A stretch of 64,000 nt of DNA from Marinoscillum sp040218045 (GCA_040218045.1 JAVJQA010000024.1:62001-126000); one strand, 5' to 3'; numbered from the stretch's first letter, positions 8,010 through 16,176 are shown. The notes: generated from the sequence alone by a model not told the origin. Made by a program: numbers and translations.

Positions 8010-8771
8010 GTGAAACAGGTTTCACCCAAAAAGCACCTAGGTCAGCATTTCCTCAAAGATGAGAATATTGCGAGAAAGATTGTTGCTTCTCTGAAAAGCA
8101 AAAGTAGTGGTACTATTCTGGAAGTTGGCCCGGGTACCGGTGTTCTCACAAAATATCTTTTGGAACTTGATAACTTCCGGGCTTTTGACGTGGATATGGA
8201 GTCAGTTGAATACCTGAAGGCAACCTACCCTGAAGTGGCCGAAAAATTCATGTATCAGGATTTTTTACATTACAATTTGGACGCTATGGACAAGCCAATA
8301 GCTGTGATTGGTAATTTTCCTTACAATATCTCGTCACAATTGTTTTTCAGAATCTGGGACCATAGAAATGATGTGAGTGAGGTGGTTTGCATGATTCAGA
8401 AGGAAGTGGCTGATCGAATCGCCGAAAAGGAGGGGAGTAAGACTTATGGGATACTCAGTGTATTGCTCCAGGCTTTTTATGAGATAGAATATTTGTTTAC
8501 AGTCCCACCGCAGGTTTTTAACCCTCCACCTAAAGTGCAGTCCGCTGTAATCAGGCTCACCAGGAATGATGTGGTGTCCCTAGACTGTGACGAAGTATTG
8601 TTTAAAAGAGTTGTCAAGGCTGGATTTGGAAAAAGAAGGAAGACGTTGCGCAACGCTTTAAAAGATTTAAATTTGGATTTCGCTACGGACGCCCCAGTTT
8701 TTGACCAACGCGCCGAACAATTATCTGTGGCAGAGTTTATCCAATTGACCAATCAAATATCACATGAGTGA
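8010..8771 (+). CDS. rsmA: 16S rRNA adenine dimethyltransferase
   Basis: This 253-residue protein is RsmA/KsgA, which dimethylates the two adjacent adenines in the 3'-terminal hairpin of 16S rRNA. It opens with KKHLGQHFLKDENIARKI. The SAM-binding motif is EVGPGTGVLT and the catalytic motif IV reads GNFPYNIS (a variant of NxPY). The start codon is GTG at 8010. The stop overlaps the mgtE start by 8 nt. Neighbouring pdxA is a frequent partner of rsmA across bacteria. Confidence 0.95.
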   Translation: MKQVSPKKHLGQHFLKDENIARKIVASLKSKSSGTILEVGPGTGVLTKYLLELDNFRAFDVDMESVEYLKATYPEVAEKFMYQDFLHYNLDAMDKPIAVIGNFPYNISSQLFFRIWDHRNDVSEVVCMIQKEVADRIAEKEGSKTYGILSVLLQAFYEIEYLFTVPPQVFNPPPKVQSAVIRLTRNDVVSLDCDEVLFKRVVKAGFGKRRKTLRNALKDLNLDFATDAPVFDQRAEQLSVAEFIQLTNQISHE

Positions 8772-10131
8772 AGTAACCATGGAGTTTGCATTAAGCAAGG
8801 AGTTTCTGGAGCGCTTTCAGCAGGCACTGGATGAGAAGGATGAAGCCTTTATCAAACAGTCGCTGGATGGGGTGAATGCAGCTGATATTACTTCGCTACT
8901 CTATGAGTTTGATGCCGAAGAGTGCAGGTATGTTTTTGCACTTTTACCGAAAGAGGTGGATGCAGCGATCCTCAATGACTTGGATGATGATGTGCGGGAG
9001 GACTTCATCGCGGAGTTTACACCGGAAGTACTGGCAGGATACCTGGAGTTTCTGGACTCAGATGATGGCGCCGATATTCTTTATCAGATGTCCCTCAAGA
9101 AACGTGAGGAGGTCATCAGGTTTATAGAAAATGAAGAGAAGGCCAGCTATATCCTCGATCTACTGAGGTATGATGAAGATGTGGCGGGTGGTCTGATGGC
9201 CAAGGAATTGGTGAAAGCCAACCTAAACTGGACGATCAAGCAGTGTATTGAGGAGATCAGGAAGCAGGCCGAAAATGTACAGAAGATTTATTCTGTATAT
9301 GTGGTAGATAACCTCGGTAAGCTCATTGGAAAAGTTTCGCTGAAGCGCATCATTATTGCAGATGATAATACTAAAATCGCTGACATCTATGACGACACAG
9401 TAGTGGCTGTGGAGACTTATATGGATGAAGAAGAAGTGGCGATTATCATGAGAAAATATGACCTGGAAGCGGTGCCTGTGGTGAACGCCAGAGGCAAACT
9501 CGTAGGACGCATTACTATTGACGATATAGTGGATGTAATCACGGAAATGGCGGAGGAAGAACGACAGATGATGTCGGGTATTTCTGCGGATGTGGAAGAG
9601 GCAGATACGGTTTGGACTTTGTCCAAAGCCCGGTTGCCATGGTTGATCGTAGGGATGGTAGGAGGTCTGTTGGGAGCTCAGTTTATGGGTTTGTTTAGAG
9701 GAGATATAGTGCTGATACCAGCTTTGGCTTTTTTCATACCATTAATTACTGCTACAGGTGGAAATGTTGGGATCCAGTCATCGTCGATTGTGGTACAGAG
9801 TTTGGCCAACCCAAATGTTTTTGCCGGGGGATTGGTTCAGAGATTGTTAAAGGTATTGTTTGTTGCCGTAGTAAACGGTGTCATCCTGGCTTTGATGGTT
9901 TTTGGGATTGTCATCCTGTTTAACCGAAATGAACCTCTTGCGGCCACTGTTTCTATTGCATTGTTTAGCGTGGTATTGCTTGCTTCATTTATGGGAACCA
10001 TTACCCCTTTGATTTTGGATAAATTTGGAATAAATCCAGCACTGGCCTCTGGTCCGTTTATTACTACAGCGAACGATTTACTAGGGTTGGCCGTTTATTT
10101 CTCTGTCGCCCATTTATTATATAATTTATGA
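8764..10131 (+). CDS. mgtE: Magnesium transporter MgtE
   Basis: This 455-residue protein has the MgtE architecture: a soluble helical N domain (about 1-130), two CBS domains (about 130-255) that sense cytoplasmic Mg2+, a plug helix, and five membrane helices from about residue 285. The pore-region signature appears in ALAFFIPLITATGGNVG and QSSSIVVQSLA. It overlaps rsmA by 8 nt and the next gene by 4 nt (ATGA), so the three are probably cotranscribed. Confidence 0.95.
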   Translation: MSEVTMEFALSKEFLERFQQALDEKDEAFIKQSLDGVNAADITSLLYEFDAEECRYVFALLPKEVDAAILNDLDDDVREDFIAEFTPEVLAGYLEFLDSDDGADILYQMSLKKREEVIRFIENEEKASYILDLLRYDEDVAGGLMAKELVKANLNWTIKQCIEEIRKQAENVQKIYSVYVVDNLGKLIGKVSLKRIIIADDNTKIADIYDDTVVAVETYMDEEEVAIIMRKYDLEAVPVVNARGKLVGRITIDDIVDVITEMAEEERQMMSGISADVEEADTVWTLSKARLPWLIVGMVGGLLGAQFMGLFRGDIVLIPALAFFIPLITATGGNVGIQSSSIVVQSLANPNVFAGGLVQRLLKVLFVAVVNGVILALMVFGIVILFNRNEPLAATVSIALFSVVLLASFMGTITPLILDKFGINPALASGPFITTANDLLGLAVYFSVAHLLYNL

Positions 10132-11084
10132 ACCTTTTGAATAACAAAGTACTGGTAGTGGATAAAATGCATGAAAGTCTCTCGGGCTTATTCAAGTCAG
10201 CGGGCTATTTTGCCGATTATCGGCCAGACATTAAGCCTGAGGAGGTTCACGAAATTATTCATGAATATGAGGGGTTGGTCATTCGCTCCAAACTCAATGT
10301 GGATAAAGCCCTGCTGGACAAGGCAACCAACTTGAAATTCGTCGCACGGGCAGGAGCAGGAATTGATAAGGTAGACTATCCATACCTGTCCGAAAAAGGA
10401 ATTAAACTGATCAACGCCCCAGAAGGCAACCGGGATGCAGTAGGTGAGCATGCTATTGGTATGCTGCTCTCTTTGCTTCACAACCTTAACAAAGGAAACA
10501 AGGAAGTGAAATCCGGAAAGTGGGATAGAGAAGGTAACCGTGGCTGGGAACTCAAAGGAAGAACTGTAGGTATCTATGGCTATGGATTTATGGGTTCTTC
10601 TTTAGCCAAGAAACTTACGGGGTTTGACTGTCGGGTAATTGCTTATGACAAGTACAAGACCAGGATCAGGGATACGTGGGTGGAACAGGTAGATCTGGAA
10701 ACATTTTTTAATGAAGTAGAAATACTCAGTATCCATATCCCGCTTACCTCTGAGACGAGAAATCTGTTTGATAAGTCATATCTGGATAGTTTCCCCAACC
10801 TGAAGGTGTTGATCAATACCAGCCGTGGAGAAGTCCTGAAGCTATCAGCTGTCAATGATCTATTGGAGTCAGGTCAGCTTATAGGTGCAGGACTGGATGT
10901 ATTGGAAAATGAGAAGTTTGATAAACTCAGTGATGCTGAACAACAGGAGATGAAAAGGCTGAACGAAAAAATCAATGTGATCTTAACGCCTCATGTAGCG
11001 GGATGGACTTTTGAATCCTATGAAAGAATCAACGAAGTATTGATTGCAAAACTGCAAGCCGAGGGCCTTGCACATGTAGGTTAA
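10128..11084 (+). CDS. D-2-hydroxyacid dehydrogenase, SerA-like without ACT domain
   Basis: This 318-residue NAD-dependent D-isomer 2-hydroxyacid dehydrogenase is close to phosphoglycerate dehydrogenase. It shows the Rossmann loop GIYGYGFMGSS, the substrate Arg in INTSRGEVL, a Glu in LDVLENE and the catalytic His in LTPHVAGWT. The C-terminal ACT or intervening domains of classical SerA are absent, so 3-phosphoglycerate as substrate is likely but not proven. The RFVARAGAGIDKVD region (FVARAGAG here) supports the PGDH type. It overlaps mgtE by 4 nt. Confidence 0.85.
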   Translation: MNLLNNKVLVVDKMHESLSGLFKSAGYFADYRPDIKPEEVHEIIHEYEGLVIRSKLNVDKALLDKATNLKFVARAGAGIDKVDYPYLSEKGIKLINAPEGNRDAVGEHAIGMLLSLLHNLNKGNKEVKSGKWDREGNRGWELKGRTVGIYGYGFMGSSLAKKLTGFDCRVIAYDKYKTRIRDTWVEQVDLETFFNEVEILSIHIPLTSETRNLFDKSYLDSFPNLKVLINTSRGEVLKLSAVNDLLESGQLIGAGLDVLENEKFDKLSDAEQQEMKRLNEKINVILTPHVAGWTFESYERINEVLIAKLQAEGLAHVG

Positions 11085-11099
11085 GACCCTTAGAGTCAA

Positions 11100-11130
11100 T
11101 TGTAAATAATTGACAAAAATCTTATATTTG
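11100..11130 (+). promoter_or_regulatory. Promoter of greA
   Basis: TTG at 11100-11102 and TATATTTG at 11123-11130 are separated by 20 nt, an excellent Bacteroidota -33/-7 pair. Transcription would begin near 11137, leaving a leader of roughly 83 nt before greA that contains a terminator-like hairpin. Confidence 0.65.
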
Positions 11131-11171
11131 CCCCTACCAAAATAAATTAAAGAGATAATAATCAAAGAGAA

Positions 11172-11199
11172 GGCGGTCCTTTTGGGCCGTTCTTTTTTG
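11172..11199 (+). terminator. Terminator-like hairpin in the greA leader
   Basis: The arms GCGGTCC (11173-11179) and GGGCCGT (11184-11190) form a 7-bp stem with two G-U pairs around a TTTT loop, followed by TCTTTTTTG. It lies between the predicted greA promoter and the greA start, so it would end the leader RNA after about 60 nt or act as an attenuator. No open frame for the preceding gene reaches it apart from possible readthrough from the hydroxyacid dehydrogenase gene. Confidence 0.6.
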
Positions 11200-11219
11200 T
11201 TATAAATAGATAAGCAATT

Positions 11220-11693
11220 ATGTCAGCAGTTAATTATTACACCAAAGAAGGTTTGGACAAACTCAAGGAGGAGCTAAACCATCTTAAAACCAAAGGAAGA
11301 TCGGATATGGCCAAGCAGATTGCAGAAGCCAGGGATAAAGGAGACTTGAGTGAAAATGCTGAATATGATGCAGCAAAAGATGCCCAGGGGTTGTTGGAAC
11401 TAAAGATTTCAAAACTTGAAGGAGTGGTGGGAAATGCCCGTGTAATTGATGAGTCAAGCCTGGATACTTCCAAAGTAGGGATTTTATGTAATGTAAAAAT
11501 AAAGAACAAGAAATCCGGGATGGAGGTTAAGTACCAGATTGTGGCGGAAGAAGAAGCGGATCTCAAACAAAACAAGATCTCCATCAAATCGCCAATCGGT
11601 AAAGGCCTGCTCGGCAAGAAACTTGGTGAAATCGCTAAAATTCAGGTACCTGCAGGCGAAATTGAATTCGAAGTTGTAGATATATCATACTGA
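11220..11693 (+). CDS. greA: Transcription elongation factor GreA
   Basis: This 157-residue protein is a full-length GreA, which restarts backtracked RNA polymerase by stimulating transcript cleavage. The N-terminal coiled coil is seen in EGLDKLKEELNHLKTKGR and the acidic tip in ARDKGDLSENAEYDAAKDAQ. The C-terminal FKBP-like domain ends SPIGKGLLGKKLGEIAKIQVPAG. It is preceded by a well-formed promoter and a terminator-like leader hairpin, and its stop overlaps the HIT gene start (TGATG). Confidence 0.96.
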   Translation: MSAVNYYTKEGLDKLKEELNHLKTKGRSDMAKQIAEARDKGDLSENAEYDAAKDAQGLLELKISKLEGVVGNARVIDESSLDTSKVGILCNVKIKNKKSGMEVKYQIVAEEEADLKQNKISIKSPIGKGLLGKKLGEIAKIQVPAGEIEFEVVDISY

Positions 11694-12094
11694 TGGGATC
11701 CATTTTTTCAAAAATCGTAGCTAGTGAGATTCCGGCATATAAGCTGGCAGAAGATGAGCATTTTCTGGCCTTTTTAGATATCAATCCTTTGGTCATGGGC
11801 CATGCGCTGGTGATTCCAAAAAAAGAGGTTGACTACATTTTTGATCTGGACAATGAAACACTTTCAGGCCTGCACATCTTTGCGAAGAAAGTGGCCAAAG
11901 CCATTGAATCTGTGGTAGAGTGCGAGCGTATAGGTGTGACCGTGATAGGACTGGAAGTGCCTCACTGTCATGTCCACCTAATACCCATTAATGGAGTAGG
12001 GGACATGAATTTTGCTCAGCCCAAGCTCTCTCCAACACAAGATGAAATGGTGCACCTCAAAGAAAAGATTATGAGTGCACTGGATAAACAATAG
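11693..12094 (+). CDS. HIT family nucleotide-binding protein
   Basis: This 133-residue protein is a histidine-triad (HIT) hydrolase similar to HinT. It opens with SIFSKIVASEIPAYKLAED and carries the triad HCHVHLIPIN (HxHxH form), which acts on nucleoside phosphoramidates or related adenylated compounds. Its start overlaps the greA stop by 1 nt, giving a translationally coupled pair. A rho-independent terminator follows 30 nt after its stop. Confidence 0.92.
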   Translation: MGSIFSKIVASEIPAYKLAEDEHFLAFLDINPLVMGHALVIPKKEVDYIFDLDNETLSGLHIFAKKVAKAIESVVECERIGVTVIGLEVPHCHVHLIPINGVGDMNFAQPKLSPTQDEMVHLKEKIMSALDKQ

Positions 12095-12124
12095 TAGCCT
12101 TAAGATTTTAAAGAATTGCAGAAG

Positions 12125-12155
12125 AGTGAGATTAGAGAAAGTCTCACTTTTTTTT
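12125..12155 (+). terminator. Rho-independent terminator after greA-HIT
   Basis: AGTGAGA (12125-12131) pairs with TCTCACT (12142-12148) around a 10-nt loop, followed by a run of eight T residues. It closes the greA-HIT unit just before the acetyltransferase gene. Confidence 0.8.
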
Positions 12156-12167
12156 GTGTTTACAATA

Positions 12168-12575
12168 ATGGAGATTTCAGAAATATCTTGTGAAGAAACC
12201 TGGCCCATTAGGCAAAAAGTGATGTGGCCAGACCGACCTCTGAGCTTTGTCAAATTATCAAATGACCGACAAGGAATTCATTATGGGCTGTTTGTTGAAA
12301 ACGAGCTGATCTCAATAATTTCCCTCTTCCGATCAGATGATGAGCTTCAGTTTAGAAAATTTGCCACGGTGCGCAGTGAGCAGGGGAAAGGCTATGGTTC
12401 CGTGCTTCTCCGCTATGTTATTGACTCTCAAGATGTACAGGGAATAAGAAGGATCTGGTGTAACGCCCGGGAAGACAAGGTTGGATTTTATGAAAAGTTT
12501 GGGATGAGAAAGACTTCTCAGACTTTTGAGAAAGGTGGTATCAGCTATGTGGTGATGGAGAAGCTCATGATGTAG
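12168..12575 (+). CDS. GNAT family N-acetyltransferase
   Basis: This protein of about 135 residues has the GNAT acetyl-CoA loop in VRSEQGKGYGSVLLRYVI (Q/RxxGxG/A form) followed by the C-terminal strand segment CNAREDKVGFYEKFGM. The ATG at 12168 directly follows the terminator of the HIT gene, so its transcript is probably separate. Longer in-frame starts run back into the HIT gene and are not needed. The substrate cannot be inferred from the sequence. Confidence 0.85.
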   Translation: MEISEISCEETWPIRQKVMWPDRPLSFVKLSNDRQGIHYGLFVENELISIISLFRSDDELQFRKFATVRSEQGKGYGSVLLRYVIDSQDVQGIRRIWCNAREDKVGFYEKFGMRKTSQTFEKGGISYVVMEKLMM

Positions 12576-12656
12576 CTATTCAATGAATCCCTTTGAGCTC
12601 ACCATCTTACTTGTTGAGCACTTTTCTGAATTCTTCCTGGCTCCGGCAAGACTCAA

Positions 12657-13355
12657 CTAATTTATATTTCTGAGATTTTCAACTGAGGTTTGCTCGGTTT
12701 GAAAAAAATGAATTTGATGTGTAACGCTCTCCCCAACTGGAGATTGAGCTTCAATCCCAATCTTCACCGCATTTTGATTTGGCATAGATGTCAACCTCGT
12801 CATCTTAAAGTTTTTACCATCTAAAGACCAATGCATTGAATAATTGTTGCCTTTTCGGGCTATAGCCAGCCAGACTTTCATTTCCTCATTCATCACTACA
12901 CCATTCGCATCATCAGAAGTTCCTTTTGTAACCACTGAGACAATACTAGGTCCAGTGGCATCAGAGTTTTCAAAAGCAAACTTGATCCAGTTCAGACTGT
13001 CCAGATGTGCCATCAGTGCCACAGCGTTCCATTGAGCGGAGAAGTCGGGCTGAACAAGGGCTTTCGCCACAAAATCACCTTCGATAGTTTCATACAGGTA
13101 AGGGGCGGACCCTACAACCGAACTGTCCTCGGGGTTATTGAAAAAGTCGGTACCCTCATTTACAGTGACCCGGAGTGAATTGTTTTTTGTAAGCAATGAT
13201 TGAGGTGGGTTCATCCAGCTCATTGACGAAACGGCTCCCTCCGTCATGTTGGCCTCAATTTTGGATAGTGGACTGGCAGTAGATTGTTCCTTATTTGGGT
13301 TGCAACCGGATATAAGTAGGCTTAGGATGGTCAGGGTATAGAGGGTAGTTCTCAT
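12657..13355 (-). CDS. DUF1349-like lipoprotein
   Basis: This 232-residue exported lipoprotein has a hydrophobic leader with a lipobox ending at C18 (LLISGC). The mature part resembles DUF1349, a concanavalin-like beta-sandwich fold: FNNPEDSSVVGSAPYLYETI, then DFVAKALVQPDFSAQWNAVALMAH and a WLAIARKGNNYSMHWSLDGKNF segment. Such domains occur in proteins that bind or act on carbohydrates, but no catalytic residues are evident. It stands alone at the edge of the accessory stretch. Confidence 0.7.
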   Translation of the reverse strand: MRTTLYTLTILSLLISGCNPNKEQSTASPLSKIEANMTEGAVSSMSWMNPPQSLLTKNNSLRVTVNEGTDFFNNPEDSSVVGSAPYLYETIEGDFVAKALVQPDFSAQWNAVALMAHLDSLNWIKFAFENSDATGPSIVSVVTKGTSDDANGVVMNEEMKVWLAIARKGNNYSMHWSLDGKNFKMTRLTSMPNQNAVKIGIEAQSPVGESVTHQIHFFQTEQTSVENLRNIN

Positions 13356-13454
13356 TTGGAAAGGCTTATGTGTGTTTTAACACTAAATACTACTTCCAAA
13401 ATAGCGGAATCTCCAATCAACGGCAAGGGGATTTGTCAGGTAGGGCTTATTTTA

Positions 13455-13706
13455 CTATTTGCATTCACATTCTTGACATTCTTTTTTTGGTGAGAAACCT
13501 TTTTGAGAGCACCCACTGTACCCAATTTGTTCACACTTGTTGTTCTCTTCGATATAAAACCACATATTAAAAGCCGCCCGGCAGTCTTCATCCGTTGGAG
13601 GGCGTTCACTGCAAGTAGTGCTTTTCGGTTCACATTCCTCAGAACAGCTCGTTGTGGAGGTTATTAGTGCTGACAGAAGTATCAAAGAGAAGAAGGTGAA
13701 TTTCAA
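13455..13706 (-). CDS. Small lipoprotein with Kunitz/BPTI-like cysteine pattern
   Basis: This 83-residue secreted protein starts with a TTG codon and a signal peptide (residues 1-20) ending TSTTSC, probably a lipidation site at C21. The mature part shows Cys-x15-Cys-x7-Cys, the exact spacing of the second to fourth Kunitz cysteines, with FNMWFYIEENNKCEQIGYSGC resembling the family core F/Y-Y-x5-C-x3-Y-x-GC (given here in two parts: FNMWFYIEENNK and CEQIGYSGC). The last two cysteines are closer than usual, with CQECEC replacing the C-x3-C end. A protease-inhibitor role is inference. Confidence 0.6.
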   Translation of the reverse strand: MKFTFFSLILLSALITSTTSCSEECEPKSTTCSERPPTDEDCRAAFNMWFYIEENNKCEQIGYSGCSQKGFSPKKECQECECK

Positions 13707-13879
13707 ATTACACTGTTTTAGGGTTTCGTCTAGGACACATGTTATTTCTATTTGGTGGTAATTGACCTACATGCTGAAGACTTCACATTTTGAATGTTTC
13801 CCTAAAAGGGATGTCCTTGAATCCTTTGCATGAAACTTACATTTTCACTTAGCTTTGACCGGATAACAATTTCAATAAT

Positions 13880-14287
13880 ATGAAGCACCCAAAGGGAGAC
13901 AAGGATGCACTGATACTGAACCCGGGAGAGGGGCGCGAATATCACTGCGGCACGATGAAGGCGATTTTCAAGGCAGATGAAAATGAAACCAATGAGCGAT
14001 ACAGCGTGTCGGAGTGGTGGCTGGAGCCGAACTCTGGAGGGCCTGGTGCTCACCTGCATGAGGAAAATGACGAGATCTTTTACGTGCTGGAAGGTGTGGC
14101 GTCCCTGTTGGTAGGGGATGAGTGGATAGACGCTACTAAAGGAGCCTTTATACGAATTCCTGTAGGCACCTTACATGACTTTGCAAACCGGACAGATGCC
14201 ACTGTCGGGCTGCTGAATTTTTTCACTCCCGGAGGCTTTGAGCGCAATATGCCGTCTATCGTGAAGTGGTTTGAAGAGCATCAATAG
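13880..14287 (+). CDS. Cupin-domain protein
   Basis: This 135-residue protein is a single-domain cupin. Motif 1 is seen in GPGAHLHEENDEIFYVLEG, with the HxH and the Glu that bind a metal ion, and motif 2 in PVGTLHDFANRT with the third His. The order and spacing fit small cupins that act as dioxygenases, isomerases or sensors. No neighbour points to a substrate. The gene is flanked downstream by a nested inverted repeat that could end its transcript. Confidence 0.85.
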   Translation: MKHPKGDKDALILNPGEGREYHCGTMKAIFKADENETNERYSVSEWWLEPNSGGPGAHLHEENDEIFYVLEGVASLLVGDEWIDATKGAFIRIPVGTLHDFANRTDATVGLLNFFTPGGFERNMPSIVKWFEEHQ

Positions 14288-14318
14288 ATAGAAAGGCTTG
14301 CCCGTTGGTGCCTAAGAG

Positions 14319-14359
14319 TCCCCTCCTTGGAGGGGATTTTAACCCCTCCAAGGAGGGGA
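14319..14359. repeat. Nested inverted repeat (17-bp perfect arms)
   Basis: Two 17-nt arms (14319-14335 and 14343-14359) are exact reverse complements around the loop ATTTTAA. Each arm is itself nearly palindromic (CCCCTCC-TT-GGAGGGG), so two small hairpins or one long one could form. It lies between the cupin gene and the convergent XRE gene, where it may act as a two-way terminator. C-rich elements of this type are dispersed in many Bacteroidota genomes, to my knowledge. Confidence 0.85.
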
Positions 14360-14426
14360 ATTGAGTCGTTGAAATTGGTCGGTACTTTGTCACTAGATCA
14401 CTCACCTTTGAGGAATCAATCAGGTT

Positions 14427-14777
14427 TTAACCTTCTTCATTCTTTAACCGCTCTACGTAGCTGCGAAGCTCTTGCAGTTTGTCCAGTGGCAGGTTTTTGA
14501 TCAGGTCGTCATCTACAAACCGCTCTTTGTCGAGCTTGCGCAGTTCGTGCTCGGCACCAAGGGGCAGGTCGCCACCATTGTCGTAGTACATCAGGTCATT
14601 GGGCGTGCAGTTGAGCACCTCGCACAGCTTGGAGAGGTGGCTCATTTTGAGGTGGGATACCTTGTCTGTGCTAAGGCGCTTGGCTATGTCATGGCTAAAG
14701 CCCAGCTGCATGAGGTAGCTGTAGGCTTTTTTGATCCCTCTCATGGCCAGTACTTTATCTACTTGCAGGTGTAGCAT
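14427..14777 (-). CDS. XRE-family HTH transcriptional regulator
   Basis: This 116-residue protein carries a Cro/C1-type helix-turn-helix in its first 65 residues: RLSTDKVSHLKMSHLSKLCEV is followed by LNCTPNDLMYYDNG, the usual recognition helix and exit. The C-terminal half is charged and helical (DKLQELRSYVERLKNEEG) and may dimerise. An AT-rich stretch of more than 400 nt lies upstream and could hold its own operator. Its target genes are unknown. Confidence 0.85.
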   Translation of the reverse strand: MLHLQVDKVLAMRGIKKAYSYLMQLGFSHDIAKRLSTDKVSHLKMSHLSKLCEVLNCTPNDLMYYDNGGDLPLGAEHELRKLDKERFVDDDLIKNLPLDKLQELRSYVERLKNEEG

Positions 14778-15208
14778 AGTAATTCTCCTTTTTTTATTTT
14801 GAAAAATTCAATGGTAGCTAAAGATAATTAATATTTACCTAAATAATATTGATGAAAATATAGTAAACTTTGAAAAAGAGTAATTAACTATTGAATACTA
14901 ATTAATATATATTGGTGAACAACAATTTATTATTGAAGATATATAATTAATTATTTAAAACTAGTGAATATTTATTGGTGAATTACAATTTACTTTTTAA
15001 AATTTATGATTTATTATTTAATAAGTATCCTTGAATATTAGTGATTTATGATATATAGTTAGTGAATAGCAATTTATAGTATCTAATTCGATTTAAATAC
15101 TTTAATATTTATCAATAAATATTAAGAAATAGTGATTTAAAGTTTAAAAAGTGCTCAGTAGGTGAGGGGTGAGTGAGGTGTTTTTGTGCTTATCTATCTG
15201 CAATAGAT
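14778..15208. other. AT-rich non-coding stretch with degenerate repeats
   Basis: No credible gene is seen here. The sequence is extremely A+T-rich and contains loosely repeated units such as ATTGGTGAA followed by ACAATTTA (starting near 14911 and 14974, with a weaker copy near 15058). There are no obvious DnaA boxes. It separates the XRE regulator from the toxin-antitoxin genes and probably contains the XRE promoter. Confidence 0.6.
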
Positions 15209-15520
15209 TCATGAGCGCGGGATCATTTTACTTTTGATCTCGTCTGGGTTTTGTCTGCTGTCCCAAATCGTGAGAATCTCAATTGATCTGTCCGTTACTT
15301 CATAAAACAACAGATAATCCCTGACGATTTTGACACGAACTCCGTCAATGTCAGAAGTTCGTCCGATTAAAGGGAATTTGGCGAGTTGTTTAGCAGCTTC
15401 AATGAAAAGAGAGTTCAGTTTTCTGCTGTAGTCGGGGTTAGAATTCCGATCGTTCCAGTAGGTAAGTATTTCCTTTCGTTTTTGTTGGGCGAGTGGAGAC
15501 CAAATTATTTTGAGAGCCAT
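15209..15520 (-). CDS. ParE/RelE-family toxin
   Basis: This 103-residue protein fits the ParE/RelE superfamily: LKIIWSPLAQQKRKEILTYW at the start, then a helical hairpin, FPLIGRTSDIDGVRVKIVRD and the closing strand IEILTIWDSRQNPDE. The DYLLFYEVTD strand is also typical. ParE proteins poison gyrase and RelE proteins cut mRNA; which applies here cannot be told from sequence. The antitoxin gene lies directly upstream and overlaps by 16 nt. Confidence 0.85.
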   Translation of the reverse strand: MALKIIWSPLAQQKRKEILTYWNDRNSNPDYSRKLNSLFIEAAKQLAKFPLIGRTSDIDGVRVKIVRDYLLFYEVTDRSIEILTIWDSRQNPDEIKSKMIPRS

Positions 15521-15744
15521 TTTTCAATCTCCTTGTCAGCTTCTTCGGATGGGATACCTTTTCCTTTAACGAGTTGTGAGCGAGCTTCTTCGATTTCCTG
15601 TTTTTGTTCAGCAGTCGTTTGGTAAGTAGAGTCTTCTATGTCTACTTCTAGCAGTCTATTCACTTCATCAAGGACGTCTTTGTCTTCAATTGAATTGATT
15701 CGATCTATTAGCTTCAGTTTGTATTTTGCTCCTGCTGTTGCCAT
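15505..15744 (-). CDS. Antitoxin of the ParE/RelE-type pair
   Basis: This acidic protein of about 79 residues (MATAGAKYKLKLIDRINSIE...) precedes and overlaps the toxin gene by 16 nt, the usual antitoxin-first order. Its C-terminal part EEARSQLVKGKGIPSEEADK matches the toxin-binding tail seen in antitoxins of the addiction-module component family. The ATG at 15744 is preferred over a TTG two codons earlier. Confidence 0.8.
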   Translation of the reverse strand: MATAGAKYKLKLIDRINSIEDKDVLDEVNRLLEVDIEDSTYQTTAEQKQEIEEARSQLVKGKGIPSEEADKEIEKWLSK

Positions 15745-15874
15745 ATTCAAAGATAAGAGAATTATACGAATTGTATTTGATGATAATGCCCGGATAGAGC
15801 AAGTGGTTCTTCCGGTTCTATGAAAATCTAATGTAGCTCAATCTGCGTGAAGATCCAACCGGTAAGGACGCACC

Positions 15875-15962
15875 CCCAACCTTGTCCTCGTTTGCAACGA
15901 GGATGATTAAATGGGAGCATTTGCGATGCGGAGAAGATCGTATTCACTATCCAGTTCAGCTG
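15875..15962. repeat. Dispersed repeat module A, copy 1
   Basis: This module is nearly identical to 19543-19629. It holds two short hairpins: TCCTCGTT-TGC-AACGAGGA (15885-15903, perfect 8-bp stem) and GCATT-TGC-GATGC (15917-15929, one G-T pair). Both have the centre TTTGC. It ends with CACTATCCAGTTCAGCT, shared with the second copy. Confidence 0.85.
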
Positions 15963-16037
15963 GAGCCACGAGCATACTAGGTATGGAGAGAGCGGAGGTC
16001 ATGAAGGCTGGCTGTGTCTTGGCTGTTGGTGACTACT

Positions 16038-16174
16038 CCAACAGCGGCGGAGGAGCTGCTAAAGGGGTATTAATTTGTATAAGTGAGGGGTATGACGAAG
16101 CTCATTTTTGTATTGTCAGGAAGGGGATTGGAAATCCTTTTGCTCGTACTTTCGGATTGCAAGTCTGGAAGAGC
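16038..16174. repeat. Dispersed repeat module B, copy 1 with 52-nt element (a)
   Basis: This module closely matches 19359-19497. It starts CCAACAGCGGCGG and ends with a 52-nt element (16123-16174) made of a GGATT-GGA-AATCC hairpin and a CGGATT-centred hairpin. In this copy the second hairpin is decayed (AAGTCTGG in place of AAATCCG). Confidence 0.85.
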
Positions 16175-16176
16175 TG

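Noticed and set aside
14778..15208. Replication origin in the AT-rich stretch
   Set aside because: No DnaA-box-like TTATCCACA sites and no dnaA, dnaN or similar gene nearby.
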